Positions 28,242 to 37,333 of a stretch of DNA of 64,000 nt are shown piece after piece; the first letter of the stretch is position 1, and each line of letters starts with the position of its first letter. The notes below the pieces were generated by a model, which saw nothing but the letters and a program-made list of their open reading frames with translations, did no database searches and was not told the origin of the DNA. A program made the position numbers and the translations under genes. This stretch comes from Aurantimonas coralicida_A (GTDB taxonomy: Bacteria; Pseudomonadota; Alphaproteobacteria; Rhizobiales; Rhizobiaceae). Location: contig NZ_JAYXIH010000002.1 of assembly GCF_036016755.1 (NCBI RefSeq), positions 1-64,000 on the forward strand, read 5' to 3'.

Positions 28242-29651
28242 GTGCAATATGTGAGTTCGCGGGGCGAGGCGCCGGTGCTCGGCTTCGCCGACGCCCTGCT
28301 GGCAGGTCTCGCGAGCGATGGTGGGCTCTATGTGCCCGAGACCTGGCCGGTCCTGTCCGCCGACACCATTCGCGGTTTCGCCGGACGCCCCTATGCCGAA
28401 GTAGCCTTCGACATCCTCACCCCCTTCGTGGGCGACGATATCGCGGCCGCGGATCTGAAACGGATGGTGGAGGAGGCCTACGCGACCTTCCCACATCCGG
28501 CGGTCGCCCCCCTCGTCCAGATCGGCCCCTCGCACTTCGTGCTGGAACTGTTCCACGGCCCGACTTTGGCCTTCAAGGACATTGCGATGCAGCTCATCGC
28601 GCGCCTGATGGACCATGTGCTCGGCCAGCGGAAGCGGCGCGCCAGCATCGTCGGCGCGACCTCGGGCGACACCGGAGGAGCGGCGATCGCGGCTTTCGCA
28701 GCAAGCCAACGGACCGACATTTTCATCCTGTTCCCGCATGGCCGCGTCTCGCCGGTGCAGCAGCGCCAGATGACCACGTCCGGCGCCGACAACGTCCATG
28801 CCGTCGCCGTCGACGGAACCTTCGACGACTGCCAGGCCCTGATCAAGGCGATGTTCAACGACCGCCGATTCCGCGAGACGGTCGCGCTCTCGGGCGTCAA
28901 CTCGATCAACTGGGGCCGGATCATGGCCCAGATCGTCTATTATTTCACCGCCGCGGCCAGCCTCGGAGCGCCGGACCGGAAAGTCTCCTTCACCGTCCCG
29001 ACCGGCAATTTCGGCGATATCTTTGCAGGCTATGGTGCCAAGCGCATGGGCCTGCCGATCGAGCGGCTGGTGATCGCCACCAACCAGAACGACATCCTGG
29101 TTCGCACGCTCGATCGCGGCCGCTACGAGACCACCGGCGTCCACGCCACCATGTCGCCATCGATGGACATCCAGGTTTCATCCAATTTCGAGCGCCTGAT
29201 CTTCGAGGCGAGCGGACGTGATGGCGAGATGGTACGGCGACTGATGCAGCAACTGTCCCAATCCGGCAGCTTCACCCTTCCCGAACCGGTTCTGACAGCG
29301 ATCCGCGCGGAATTCGACGCCGGGGCGACCGACGAACCGGCAACCGCCGAGACGATCGCGCGGATGTTGGCGACCACGGCCTATCTCCTCGACCCGCACA
29401 CCGCCGTCGGCGTGGGTGTTGCGGAAACCCGCCTCGGCCCCGAGCCGATGATCACCCTCGGCACCGCCCATCCGGCCAAATTCCCGGCCGCGATAGAACG
29501 GGCAACGGGCATTTCGCCGGCGCTTCCGCCCAGTCACGCCGACCTCATGCAAAAGCGCGAGACGCTGGACCGTTTGCCGAACGAGATCGGCGCCGTCCAG
29601 GACTATATTCTCGCGCGATCGCGCGCCGTCAGTCAGGGAGCCGAAGCATGA
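28242..29651 (+). CDS. thrC: Threonine synthase
   Basis: This 469-residue PLP enzyme converts O-phosphohomoserine to threonine. The PLP lysine lies in HGPTLAFKDIAMQL. ATSGDTGGAAIAAF, NSINWGRIMAQIVYYF and PTGNFGDIFAGY match the fungal/proteobacterial ThrC class. It starts at GTG 28242 behind GGAG. Its stop overlaps the start of the M16 peptidase by 4 bp. ThrB, the enzyme making its substrate, is coded 8 kb downstream on the other strand. Confidence 0.96.
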   Translation: MQYVSSRGEAPVLGFADALLAGLASDGGLYVPETWPVLSADTIRGFAGRPYAEVAFDILTPFVGDDIAAADLKRMVEEAYATFPHPAVAPLVQIGPSHFVLELFHGPTLAFKDIAMQLIARLMDHVLGQRKRRASIVGATSGDTGGAAIAAFAASQRTDIFILFPHGRVSPVQQRQMTTSGADNVHAVAVDGTFDDCQALIKAMFNDRRFRETVALSGVNSINWGRIMAQIVYYFTAAASLGAPDRKVSFTVPTGNFGDIFAGYGAKRMGLPIERLVIATNQNDILVRTLDRGRYETTGVHATMSPSMDIQVSSNFERLIFEASGRDGEMVRRLMQQLSQSGSFTLPEPVLTAIRAEFDAGATDEPATAETIARMLATTAYLLDPHTAVGVGVAETRLGPEPMITLGTAHPAKFPAAIERATGISPALPPSHADLMQKRETLDRLPNEIGAVQDYILARSRAVSQGAEA

Positions 29652-30958
29652 GCGTCGACATCACGAAGCTCTCGAACGGACTGATCATCGCCACCGAGAC
29701 CATGCCGCATCTGGAAAGCGCCTGCCTCGGCATCTGGGTGAAGGCCGGCGCCCGCGACGAGGCGCCCGAGGAGCACGGCATCGCCCATATGCTCGAGCAT
29801 ATGGCATTCAAGGGCACGAATCGGCGCAACGCCCGCCAGATCGCCGAGGAAATCGAGGACGTCGGCGGTGAAATCAACGCCGCGACAAGCGTCGAGACGA
29901 CATCCTATTACGCCCGTGTCCTGAAAAACGACGTGCCGCTGGCGCTCGACATTTTGACCGACATCCTGATCGACTCGCGCTTCGACGAGCAGGAGCTCGA
30001 ACGCGAGCAACAAGTGATTCTGCAGGAGATCGGCGCGGCCGAGGACACGCCGGACGACATCGTCTTCGACCATTTCCAGGAAGCGGCCTATCGCGGCCAG
30101 ATCGTTGGCAGGCCGATCCTCGGCACGCGGCAAACGGTCAAATCCTTCAATCCGGGGAATTTGCGGACCTATCTGGCCCGGCACTATTCGCCCGACCGGA
30201 TGATCGTTTCGGCGGCGGGCGCCGTTTCGCACCAGGCGATCGTGGACCAGGTGCAAGCCGCGTTCGGATCGAGCGCGGCCCCGCCCCTGCCGCTGCACTC
30301 GGAACCGCGGACGCCAGCCGCCTATACCGGCGGCGAGTTTCGCCAGGAGCGCGACCTGATGGACGCGCAGATGGTCCTCGGCTTCGAAGGGCGTCCCTAC
30401 TACGCCCGCGATTTCTACGCCTCGCAGGTGCTGTCGCTGATTCTCGGCGGCGGAATGTCGTCGCGGCTGTTCCAGGAAGTGCGCGAGCGGCGGGGCCTTT
30501 GCTACGCCATCTACGCCTTCCATTGGAGCTTTTCCGATTCCGGCATTTTCGGCGTCCATGCCGCGACGGGCGAGGCGGAACTCGCCGAGCTCGCGCCGGT
30601 GATCATCGACGAACTCCTCAATGCAGCGGCCGGGATCACCGAGGTGGAGGTGACGCGCGCCCGCGCGCAAATGCGATCGAGCCTGTTGATGTCGCAGGAG
30701 AGCCCTGCCTCCCGTGCGGCGCAGATCGCTCGCCAGCTTCTGTTCAACGGATCGACGATCGCCAATGAGGAGTTGATCGGACGTCTCGACGCGATCACGG
30801 CGCCGCGCCTGTCCGACCTCGCCGAGCGGTTGTTCATGGGCCAGACCCCGACGCTCGCCGCCATCGGCCCGGTATCGCGCCTGCCGGGCACGGGCGAGAT
30901 CGTCGCCCGCCTCAATAATCGAACGGGATCCGAGGCCTTGGTCGCCGCAGGTCACTGA
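29648..30958 (+). CDS. M16-family zinc peptidase (processing-peptidase-like)
   Basis: This 436-residue protein has the inverted zinc motif HMLEHMAFKGT (HxxEH) and the downstream Glu in EEIEDVGGEINAATS. The N-terminal half (M16) and the C-terminal half (M16_C, QMVLGFEGRPYYARDFYASQ, GGGMSSRLFQEVRERRGLCY) are both complete. It is the bacterial homologue of the mitochondrial processing peptidase beta subunit and is commonly found after thrC in this order. Natural substrates are unclear. Coupled to thrC by ATGA. Confidence 0.94.
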   Translation: MSVDITKLSNGLIIATETMPHLESACLGIWVKAGARDEAPEEHGIAHMLEHMAFKGTNRRNARQIAEEIEDVGGEINAATSVETTSYYARVLKNDVPLALDILTDILIDSRFDEQELEREQQVILQEIGAAEDTPDDIVFDHFQEAAYRGQIVGRPILGTRQTVKSFNPGNLRTYLARHYSPDRMIVSAAGAVSHQAIVDQVQAAFGSSAAPPLPLHSEPRTPAAYTGGEFRQERDLMDAQMVLGFEGRPYYARDFYASQVLSLILGGGMSSRLFQEVRERRGLCYAIYAFHWSFSDSGIFGVHAATGEAELAELAPVIIDELLNAAAGITEVEVTRARAQMRSSLLMSQESPASRAAQIARQLLFNGSTIANEELIGRLDAITAPRLSDLAERLFMGQTPTLAAIGPVSRLPGTGEIVARLNNRTGSEALVAAGH

Positions 30959-30966
30959 CGCGGGCA

Positions 30967-31590
30967 ATGAGCATTCTCGACCATCTGACTGGACCGCAGC
31001 TTCCGAGCCTGGAAGGCGACGGGATCTTGCTGCGCATGCCCCGGCGCGGCGACTACGCGGCCTGGCGAGCATTGCGAGGCGACAGTCGCGAATTCCTGAA
31101 GCCGTGGGAGCCGTTATGGACGGCCGACGAATTGTCGTGGGAGGCCTATCGCCTGCGCCTTCGCCGCTACAGTCAGGACGCGCGCGAAAACACCAGCTTC
31201 TCCTTCTTTCTGTTCGACGCGGAAGGCAGAACCCTGTACGGCGGCACCACCATCGGCCAGATCCGGCGCGGGGTCGCGCAGTCCGGCACGTTGGGCTACT
31301 GGATGGGCGAGCGTTATGCGGGCTCCGGTCTGATGCCGCGCGCGGTGGATCTCATGAAGCTGTTCGCCTTCGACGTGCAGGGGCTGCATCGCATCGAGGC
31401 CGCCTGCCTGCCGTCCAACACCCGGTCGATAAGATTGTTGGAAAAATGCGGTTTCACGCGCGAGGGTCATCTGCGAAACTACCTGAAAATCGCCGGGCGG
31501 TGGGAGGACCACTATCTTTACTCTCTGCTCGCCGAAGAATGGTCGCGATCGAGGTCCAGGGAACGGCTCTGTGCCCTACCCGCGGAATGA
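30967..31590 (+). CDS. GNAT-family acetyltransferase (RimJ/RimL-like)
   Basis: This 207-residue protein has the acetyl-CoA binding region GYWMGERYAGSGLMPRAVDL and the RimJ/RimL signature HRIEAACLPSNTRSIRLLEK then CGFTREGHLRNYLKI. RimJ-like enzymes acetylate the N-terminal alanine of ribosomal proteins, but many paralogues act on other amines. It lies 8 bp after the M16 gene and is probably the third gene of the thrC operon. Confidence 0.9.
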   Translation: MSILDHLTGPQLPSLEGDGILLRMPRRGDYAAWRALRGDSREFLKPWEPLWTADELSWEAYRLRLRRYSQDARENTSFSFFLFDAEGRTLYGGTTIGQIRRGVAQSGTLGYWMGERYAGSGLMPRAVDLMKLFAFDVQGLHRIEAACLPSNTRSIRLLEKCGFTREGHLRNYLKIAGRWEDHYLYSLLAEEWSRSRSRERLCALPAE

Positions 31591-31597
31591 TCGCGGC

Positions 31598-34537
31598 ATG
31601 GCTGTGACGCAGAGACGCAAGAAGGCTTCGCGAACGGCTATGCGATCCACACTCCCGTCCGGGAAACTGATTCTCGCGCTGATCGCGCTCGTCCTGGCGT
31701 CTTTCGTGACCGCGGTACCATCGCGGGCGTTGGAGCCGGTCAGCATTTCGCGCGACGATACCGCCATCGACCTGAAACCCGCGGTCGACATCCATCGCGA
31801 CCAGGGACGCAGTTTCCAGGTGGCGACCGTCCCAGGCGCCGACGGGATCGTACGCCGGATCGAGATCGAGGCGAATTCGCCCGACGCCTCGGGCAATTGG
31901 GCGGTCTTCGCTCTTGCCAATAACGGCGACGAGCAGATCGACCGCCTCGTCGTGGCGCCGCATTTCCGTCTCGTCGGATCGGGCATCGTCTGGCCGGATC
32001 TCGGATCCCAGCGCATCGCCTCGATCACGCCCTCACAGGGCTTCGCCCTGGAACGCCAACCGAGCTCGGACGCGGACGTCTTTCTGGTGACCCTCGATCC
32101 GGGAGCGATCGTCACCTTCGTCGCCGAACTGACGGCGTCCAATCTCCCGGACATCCGGCTTTGGGAGCCCAACGCCTACAAGGACACGATCAACGCCTTT
32201 ACCCTTTACCGCGGCATCGTTCTCGGCATTTCCGGCCTGCTCGCGGTGTTCCTGACGATCCTGTTCGTGGTCAAGGGCTCGGCGATGTTTCCCGCGACGG
32301 CCGCACTCGCCTGGGCCGTGCTCGCCTATATCTGCATCGACTTCGACTTCTGGCAGAAACTCGTGCCGGTCCTGCCGGGCCAGGAACGAATGTGGCGCGC
32401 CGGAACGGAGGTGGCCCTCGCCTTCACGCTGGTCGTCTTCCTGTATGCCTACCTCAACCTCAACCGCTGGCACGGCCTGTTGTCGATCTTTACCGTGCTG
32501 TGGCTCGCCGCGCTCGGAACGCTGGGGGCCGTAGCCGCTTTCGATCCCGTGATCGCGTCAGGGATTGCCCGCCTGTCGCTCGCAGCCACCGCCATTGTCG
32601 GGCTTGGGCTGATCGCGACGCTCGCCGCCCAGGGCTTCGACCGGGCGATCATGCTGATCCCGACCTGGTGCCTCATTTTGCTATGGCTCGTCGCCGGGTG
32701 GATGACGACGACCGGCCGCATCGACAACGACATCATCCAGCCGGCGCTCGGCGGCGGCCTGGTACTGATCGTGCTGCTCATCGGCTTCACGGTGATGCAG
32801 CATGCCTTCGCCGGCGGCGGCTTCGCGCAGGGACTTCTGTCGGACATGGAACGGCGCTCGCTGGCGCTGGCGGGCACCGGCGACGCGATCTTCGATTGGG
32901 ACGTCAGCCGCGACCGCATCTTCGCCGGCGCCGACGGCGACGCCCTCGCCGGCATGCCGGTCGCGTCGATGAACGGCCCGGCGCGGGACTGGCTGCCGAT
33001 CCTCCACCCCGACGACCGCGATCGTTTCAGGATGACGCTGGACACCATCCTGGAACACCGCCGCGGGCGCATCTCGCAGGAATTCCGTTTACGCGACGAA
33101 GATGGCCACTATCACTGGATGGCGCTGCGCGCGCGCCCGGTCCTCGGCAGCGACGGCGAGGTTGCGCGCTGCGTCGGAACGCTGAAGGACGTGACCGAGC
33201 GCAAGAAGGCCGAGGAGCGGTTGCTGCACGACGCGCTGCACGACCAGTTGACCGGACTGCCGAACCGCGAGCTGTTCAAGGACCGGCTGGATGCAATCGG
33301 CGTTCTCGCGGCAACCCGCCCCGACGTGCATCCGACGATCTTCGTGATCGATCTCGACCGCTTCAAACAGGTCAACGACGATTTCGGCATCGCCACGGGC
33401 GATACCATCCTGCTGACCTTGGGACGGCGGCTGAAGCGCCTGCTGAAGCCCGAGGACTCGCTCGCCCGCTTGGGCAGCGACCAGTTCGGGCTGATCTTGC
33501 TGTCGCAGACCGAGGTCGGGGCCGTCGCGGCCTTCGCCGAGACGCTGCGCGACGGCATCAAGGCGCCGATCGCCTTCGCCAACCGGGAGATCGTGCTAAC
33601 CGGCGCGATCGGCCTGACCGGCTGGACGGAGTCATCCAGCCCGGACGAGGTGCTCAAGGAGGCGGAACTCGCCATGTACGAGGCGAAGCGGGGCGGCGGC
33701 GACCGCATCGAGCCGTTCCGGCCCTCCTACCGCAGCGCCGGCTATGGCCGCCTGCAAGTGGAATCGGACCTGCGCCGCGCCTTCGAACGCAAAGAGTTGT
33801 CGCTGGCGTTCCAGCCGATCATCCGGCTCGACGGCGAGGAAACCGCCGGCTTCGAGGCGCTGCTGCGGTGGGAGCACCCGAGACGCGGCGCCATCTCGCC
33901 AACCGAGTTCGTGCCAATCGCCGAGAGTACAGGCCTGATCGTCCAGCTCGGCCAGTTTGCCCTCGAGGAAGCCGCCCGGCGACTGAGCGACTGGCAGCGA
34001 ATGACCGGGAACCAGAAGCTGTTCATGTCGGTCAACATCTCCAGCCGGCAGCTCATTCGCCAGGATCTGATCGCCGACGTCAAAACGGTTCTGGAGCGTT
34101 ACCGCCTGCCGCCGGGGAGCCTGAAGCTGGAGCTCACCGAATCGATCGTGATGGACAATCCAGAGCGCTCGGCGCAACTGCTGACGCGGCTGCGCAGCCT
34201 CGGCGTCGGGCTTTCGCTGGACGATTTCGGCACCGGTTACTCCTCCCTCGCCTATCTGATGGGCTTTCCCTTCGACACGCTGAAGATCGACCAGTCGTTC
34301 CTGAAGAACAACAGCCAGCCGCAACGCCCGATCATCCTGCACTCGATCGTCACGATGGCCCATGACCTCGGCTTGCAGGTGGTCGCGGAAGGCGTGGAAA
34401 GCGATTCCGACCTCGTCCTGCTGCGTCAGCTGAACTGTGAATACGCCCAGAGCTTCATGTTCTCGCAGCCACTGACGGCGGAGCAGGCGCGCAAGGCGCT
34501 GCACGATCACATGGTCGGGTTGAAACGGGCCAGCTGA
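31598..34537 (+). CDS. Membrane GGDEF/EAL protein with degenerate GGDEF
   Basis: This 979-residue protein has a signal-anchor, a periplasmic region (about 50-200), seven predicted membrane helices (about 200-405), a PAS domain (about 420-550), a GGDEF domain and an EAL domain. The GGDEF active site reads RLGSDQFGLIL, so cyclase activity is unlikely. The EAL domain keeps FEALLRWEHP, VNISSRQL, LELTES, DDFGTGYSSLAYL and VVAEGVE, so it is probably an active c-di-GMP phosphodiesterase. The broken GGDEF may bind GTP as an allosteric site. ATG 31598 is 8 bp after the GNAT stop and has no strong ribosome site. An in-frame ATG at 31571 would overlap that gene. Confidence 0.92.
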   Translation: MAVTQRRKKASRTAMRSTLPSGKLILALIALVLASFVTAVPSRALEPVSISRDDTAIDLKPAVDIHRDQGRSFQVATVPGADGIVRRIEIEANSPDASGNWAVFALANNGDEQIDRLVVAPHFRLVGSGIVWPDLGSQRIASITPSQGFALERQPSSDADVFLVTLDPGAIVTFVAELTASNLPDIRLWEPNAYKDTINAFTLYRGIVLGISGLLAVFLTILFVVKGSAMFPATAALAWAVLAYICIDFDFWQKLVPVLPGQERMWRAGTEVALAFTLVVFLYAYLNLNRWHGLLSIFTVLWLAALGTLGAVAAFDPVIASGIARLSLAATAIVGLGLIATLAAQGFDRAIMLIPTWCLILLWLVAGWMTTTGRIDNDIIQPALGGGLVLIVLLIGFTVMQHAFAGGGFAQGLLSDMERRSLALAGTGDAIFDWDVSRDRIFAGADGDALAGMPVASMNGPARDWLPILHPDDRDRFRMTLDTILEHRRGRISQEFRLRDEDGHYHWMALRARPVLGSDGEVARCVGTLKDVTERKKAEERLLHDALHDQLTGLPNRELFKDRLDAIGVLAATRPDVHPTIFVIDLDRFKQVNDDFGIATGDTILLTLGRRLKRLLKPEDSLARLGSDQFGLILLSQTEVGAVAAFAETLRDGIKAPIAFANREIVLTGAIGLTGWTESSSPDEVLKEAELAMYEAKRGGGDRIEPFRPSYRSAGYGRLQVESDLRRAFERKELSLAFQPIIRLDGEETAGFEALLRWEHPRRGAISPTEFVPIAESTGLIVQLGQFALEEAARRLSDWQRMTGNQKLFMSVNISSRQLIRQDLIADVKTVLERYRLPPGSLKLELTESIVMDNPERSAQLLTRLRSLGVGLSLDDFGTGYSSLAYLMGFPFDTLKIDQSFLKNNSQPQRPIILHSIVTMAHDLGLQVVAEGVESDSDLVLLRQLNCEYAQSFMFSQPLTAEQARKALHDHMVGLKRAS

Positions 34538-34561
34538 CGCGCCGGCGGGATCCGCGCGGGA

Positions 34562-34600
34562 CGCGAAAAAGCGTGAAGCGGTTGTCGTCCGATGCTCTAG
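34562..34600. repeat. Dispersed intergenic repeat, copy 1
   Basis: On the minus strand this reads CTAGAGCATCGGACGACAAC then CGCTTCACGCTTTTTCGCG. It has the same layout as 39401-39440: CTAxAGCAT, then GACxACAACCG or GGCGAAAACCG, then TTTTCG. Elements of this form are frequent between genes in Hyphomicrobiales. The CTAG end overlaps the stop codon of algH. Confidence 0.45.
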
Positions 34601-35205
34601 GCGTGGCCGGCATCGCTGGCCAGGAACGCCGCGTCGACCCCCAGCAAGGCCAGGGCGCGGCCGTATTTCTGGTCGAGCTGATTATCGAAGACGATGCCGA
34701 GATCGGCCTTGCAGGTCAGCCAGCCATTCGCCGCGATCTCGTTTTCCAATTGCCCCGGCGCCCAGCCGGCATAACCGAGCGCCATGATCGCGGTGCGAGG
34801 GCCGATGCCTTGCGAAATCGCCTTGAGGATATCGAGCGTCGGGGTCAGCGAAATCCGGTCGTCCACCGGCACGGTCGAGTCGGAATCGTAATCGTCCGAA
34901 TGCAGCACGAAGCCTCGGCCCTTTTCCACCGGGCCGCCCATGCAGACTGAGACCTCCAGCCCTTTCTCCGGCAGGTGGATGTCCGTCTCGCTGGCGACGA
35001 TGCCGAGCTGGGTCAAAAGGGCTGGAAAACTGACCGGCTGCGGCTTGTTGATGATGAAGCCCATCGCCCCATTCGCCGAATGGGCGCAGAGATAGATGAC
35101 GCTGCGCACGAAGCGTTCGTCCTCCATGCCCGGCATGGCGATCAGAAAATGCCCCTCGAGCGTGGTATCGATGCTATCGTGTCCGATGTCGTGATCCATA
35201 TTCAT
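34597..35205 (-). CDS. YqgE/AlgH family protein
   Basis: This 202-residue protein matches the UPF0301/AlgH family: LEGHFLIAMPGMEDERFVRS, VIYLCAHSANGAMGFIINKP, CMGGPVEKGRGFVLHS and ALGYAGWAPGQLENEI. AlgH was first linked to alginate regulation in Pseudomonas, but its molecular function is unsettled. I chose ATG 35205 (MNMDHDIGHDSIDTTLEGHF) since the family aligns from here; a long upstream extension to 35352 is improbable. It is divergent from the DsbD-N-like gene. Confidence 0.9.
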   Translation of the reverse strand: MNMDHDIGHDSIDTTLEGHFLIAMPGMEDERFVRSVIYLCAHSANGAMGFIINKPQPVSFPALLTQLGIVASETDIHLPEKGLEVSVCMGGPVEKGRGFVLHSDDYDSDSTVPVDDRISLTPTLDILKAISQGIGPRTAIMALGYAGWAPGQLENEIAANGWLTCKADLGIVFDNQLDQKYGRALALLGVDAAFLASDAGHA

Positions 35206-35411
35206 GCCAACCACATGTCGTGCCCGGATGTCGTCACAAAGGTTCTCATCATTCGGACGATTAGACCAGAGCAAGTGGGCCACGTCTCTGGGTGGAAATT
35301 CCCTCTTCTCGTTATTTTGAATGGCGGGCGGTCCGCCGTCGGGTCTATCCACGCTTGACCGCGCACGGCTTCGCGCGTTTGTACAGGCAGGACGAAGGAG
35401 TGGAACCGATC

Positions 35412-36248
35412 ATGATACGGACCATCCGGATGGCATATGGCCTTGCCGGCGTGCTTGGCCTCGCTCTTCTGGCCGGCGAAACCCACGCCGCGAGCGACGG
35501 CGCGACGCTGGCGACGGATCAGGTCACGATAAGGTTGGCGCGCGAGACCGCCATGCCGGACGGCACGGTTCGTGGTGCGCTGGTCGTCGACCTCGCGCCA
35601 GGCTGGAAGACCTACTGGATCGACCCCGGCGCCTCGGGCATCCCGCCCACGATCGACTTTTCCGAAACCAGCGGCCTCGGCACAGCCACGCTGCGCTTCC
35701 CCGCCCCGCATCGCCTGGGTGAGGATTTCAGCCGCGCCAACGGCTACAAGCAACCGCTGTCGATCGCCTTCGAACTCGCGCCCGAGCCGGACGCAACGAT
35801 CGGACCGATCGAAGCGCAGATCCTGCTCGGCGTCTGTGCCGAAATCTGCATCCCGGTGCAGACGAACCTCACCGGCGAGAGCGATGCGGCCGCCGACGCC
35901 ACCACCGTCGCCGCGGCCTTCTCGGCCCTACCGGATAGATCCGGTGATATCGGCCGAATCCGATCGGCCGTCGCCAATGCGAAGGGCGATGTGCTGACGA
36001 TCACCGCCGAATACGCCGGGGCGGCCGAAATGCCGGATCTTTTCGTGCGGGGACCCGAAGGCTGGTATTTCGACGAGCCGGCCGCACCAGCTTGGCGGGA
36101 CGGCAGTCTCGTCTTCGAGGTCAAGGTGGTGGATCGGCCGCGCGGCGCCGAAGGCGCTCCGGAGTCGATCGACGTCGTCTTCACCGATGGTCCCCGCGCC
36201 TTCGAGGCCAACGACATCACGGTTGCGGGCAAACCGCCGCAGGGCTGA
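35412..36248 (+). CDS. Periplasmic DsbD N-terminal-like protein
   Basis: This 278-residue secreted protein has a signal peptide (MIRTIRMAYGLAGVLGLALL, cleavage after THA). It has an immunoglobulin-like DsbD alpha domain marked by WKTYWIDPGASGIPPTIDFS and the paired cysteines of LLGVCAEICIPVQTNL. It lacks the membrane and thioredoxin parts of full DsbD. The CxxxC pair is the one that passes electrons in DsbD, so it may act in periplasmic disulfide reduction or in cytochrome or copper-protein maturation. It precedes a peroxiredoxin. Confidence 0.87.
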   Translation: MIRTIRMAYGLAGVLGLALLAGETHAASDGATLATDQVTIRLARETAMPDGTVRGALVVDLAPGWKTYWIDPGASGIPPTIDFSETSGLGTATLRFPAPHRLGEDFSRANGYKQPLSIAFELAPEPDATIGPIEAQILLGVCAEICIPVQTNLTGESDAAADATTVAAAFSALPDRSGDIGRIRSAVANAKGDVLTITAEYAGAAEMPDLFVRGPEGWYFDEPAAPAWRDGSLVFEVKVVDRPRGAEGAPESIDVVFTDGPRAFEANDITVAGKPPQG

Positions 36249-36341
36249 CAGGCTCGACAAAAGCGCTGGGTGCCCCACATCCGGCATCGCTGGCGCTTGG
36301 CCAGGATCAAGTCGCTTGGCGGCACACAAGAGGGACGACAT

Positions 36342-36827
36342 ATGGCTATCGGCGTAGGCGACAAGCTTCCGAACGCGACACTGAAGACCAAGGTACCGGA
36401 TGGCCCCGCCGATCTATCCACCGACGAGATTTTCGCCGGCAAGACCGTCGTGCTTTTCGCCGTTCCCGGCGCGTTCACGCCGACCTGCTCGATGAACCAT
36501 CTGCCGGGATTCCTCACCCACAACGACGAAATCCGCGCCAAGGGCGTCGATACGATTGCCGTCGTGTCGGTCAACGACGTCTTCGTCATGAGCGCCTGGG
36601 AAAAGGCCAATGACGCGGCCGGCAAGATCCTGTTCCTGTCGGATGGAAACGGCGAGTTCACCAAGGCGGTCGGGCTCGATGTCGACCTTTCGGTGGCAGG
36701 TCTCGGCGTGCGGTCCAAGCGCTATTCGATGATCGTCGAGAACGGGGTCGTCAAAGCCCTCAATATCGAGGAATCACCGGGTCAGGCTGACAAATCGTCG
36801 GCCGAGGCGCTGCTCGAGCAGCTCTGA
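36342..36827 (+). CDS. Peroxiredoxin (Prx5/type II family)
   Basis: This 161-residue atypical 2-Cys or 1-Cys Prx5-type peroxidase has the peroxidatic motif VPGAFTPTCSMNHLPGF with Cys, DTIAVVSVNDVFVMSAW, and FLSDGNGEFTKAVGL. There is no signal peptide, so it acts in the cytoplasm, reducing hydrogen peroxide and organic peroxides, probably with glutathione or glutaredoxin. ATG 36342 follows GAGGGACGACAT. It ends at the strong hairpin terminator shared with rnhA. Confidence 0.95.
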   Translation: MAIGVGDKLPNATLKTKVPDGPADLSTDEIFAGKTVVLFAVPGAFTPTCSMNHLPGFLTHNDEIRAKGVDTIAVVSVNDVFVMSAWEKANDAAGKILFLSDGNGEFTKAVGLDVDLSVAGLGVRSKRYSMIVENGVVKALNIEESPGQADKSSAEALLEQL

Positions 36828-36846
36828 GTCAACCCGGCAAACGCAT

Positions 36847-36889
36847 GGAGAACGGGCCGTGAGGGACGTTACCTTGCGGCCCGTTTTCC
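36847..36889. terminator. Bidirectional intrinsic terminator between prx and rnhA
   Basis: Arms GGAGAACGGGCCG (36847-36859) and CGGCCCGTTTTCC (36877-36889) pair at 12 of 13 positions around a 17-base loop. The TTTTCC side gives a U-rich tail for the plus-strand prx transcript. The right arm and loop lie within the last codons and stop (36869-36871) of rnhA, so the sequence serves both coding and termination. Confidence 0.7.
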
Positions 36890-37333
36890 AGTCTTGAACG
36901 GCTCCATGCCGGCACGGGCGAGTTCGTCGGCGCGCTCGTTGAGTTCGTCGCCGTCATGGCCCCGGACCCAATGGAACGCCACCTCGTGGCGACCCTTCTC
37001 CGCTTCGAGCCGCTGCCACAGCTCGGCATTCTTCACCGGCTTCTTGTCGGCGGTCTTCCAGCCGTTGCGCTTCCAGCCGTGAATCCATTTGGTGATGCCG
37101 TCGCGCATATAGGTCGAGTCGGAATACAGATCGACGGTGCAGGGGCGCTTCAGCGCGGCGAGCGCCTCGATCACGGCCGTGAGCTCCATGCGGTTGTTGG
37201 TGGTCTGCTCCGCGCCACCCTTCAACTCCTTCGCCGCCCCGTTGAAGCGCAGGATCGCGCCCCAGCCGCCCGGCCCCGGATTGCCCGAACAGGCCCCGTC
37301 GGTATGGATCTCGACCCGGATTGCCTCGCTCAT
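36869..37333 (-). CDS. rnhA: Ribonuclease HI
   Basis: This 154-residue RNase HI cleaves the RNA strand of RNA-DNA hybrids. Acidic catalytic residues are in HTDGACSGNPGPGGWGAIL (Asp), NNRMELTAVIEAL (Glu), LYSDSTYMRDGI (Asp) and ERADELA (Asp). The HWVRGHDG loop with the conserved His is present, and the basic handle region KRNGWKTADKKPVKN is intact. ATG 37333 overlaps the thrB stop by 4 bp (ATGA). Its 3' end forms part of the bidirectional terminator. Confidence 0.96.
   Translation of the reverse strand: MSEAIRVEIHTDGACSGNPGPGGWGAILRFNGAAKELKGGAEQTTNNRMELTAVIEALAALKRPCTVDLYSDSTYMRDGITKWIHGWKRNGWKTADKKPVKNAELWQRLEAEKGRHEVAFHWVRGHDGDELNERADELARAGMEPFKTGKRAAR

Noticed and set aside
32161..34365. 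734-codon frame inside the EAL gene
   Set aside because: Arg/Pro/Gly-rich frame shift of the real GGDEF/EAL protein, with no motif.
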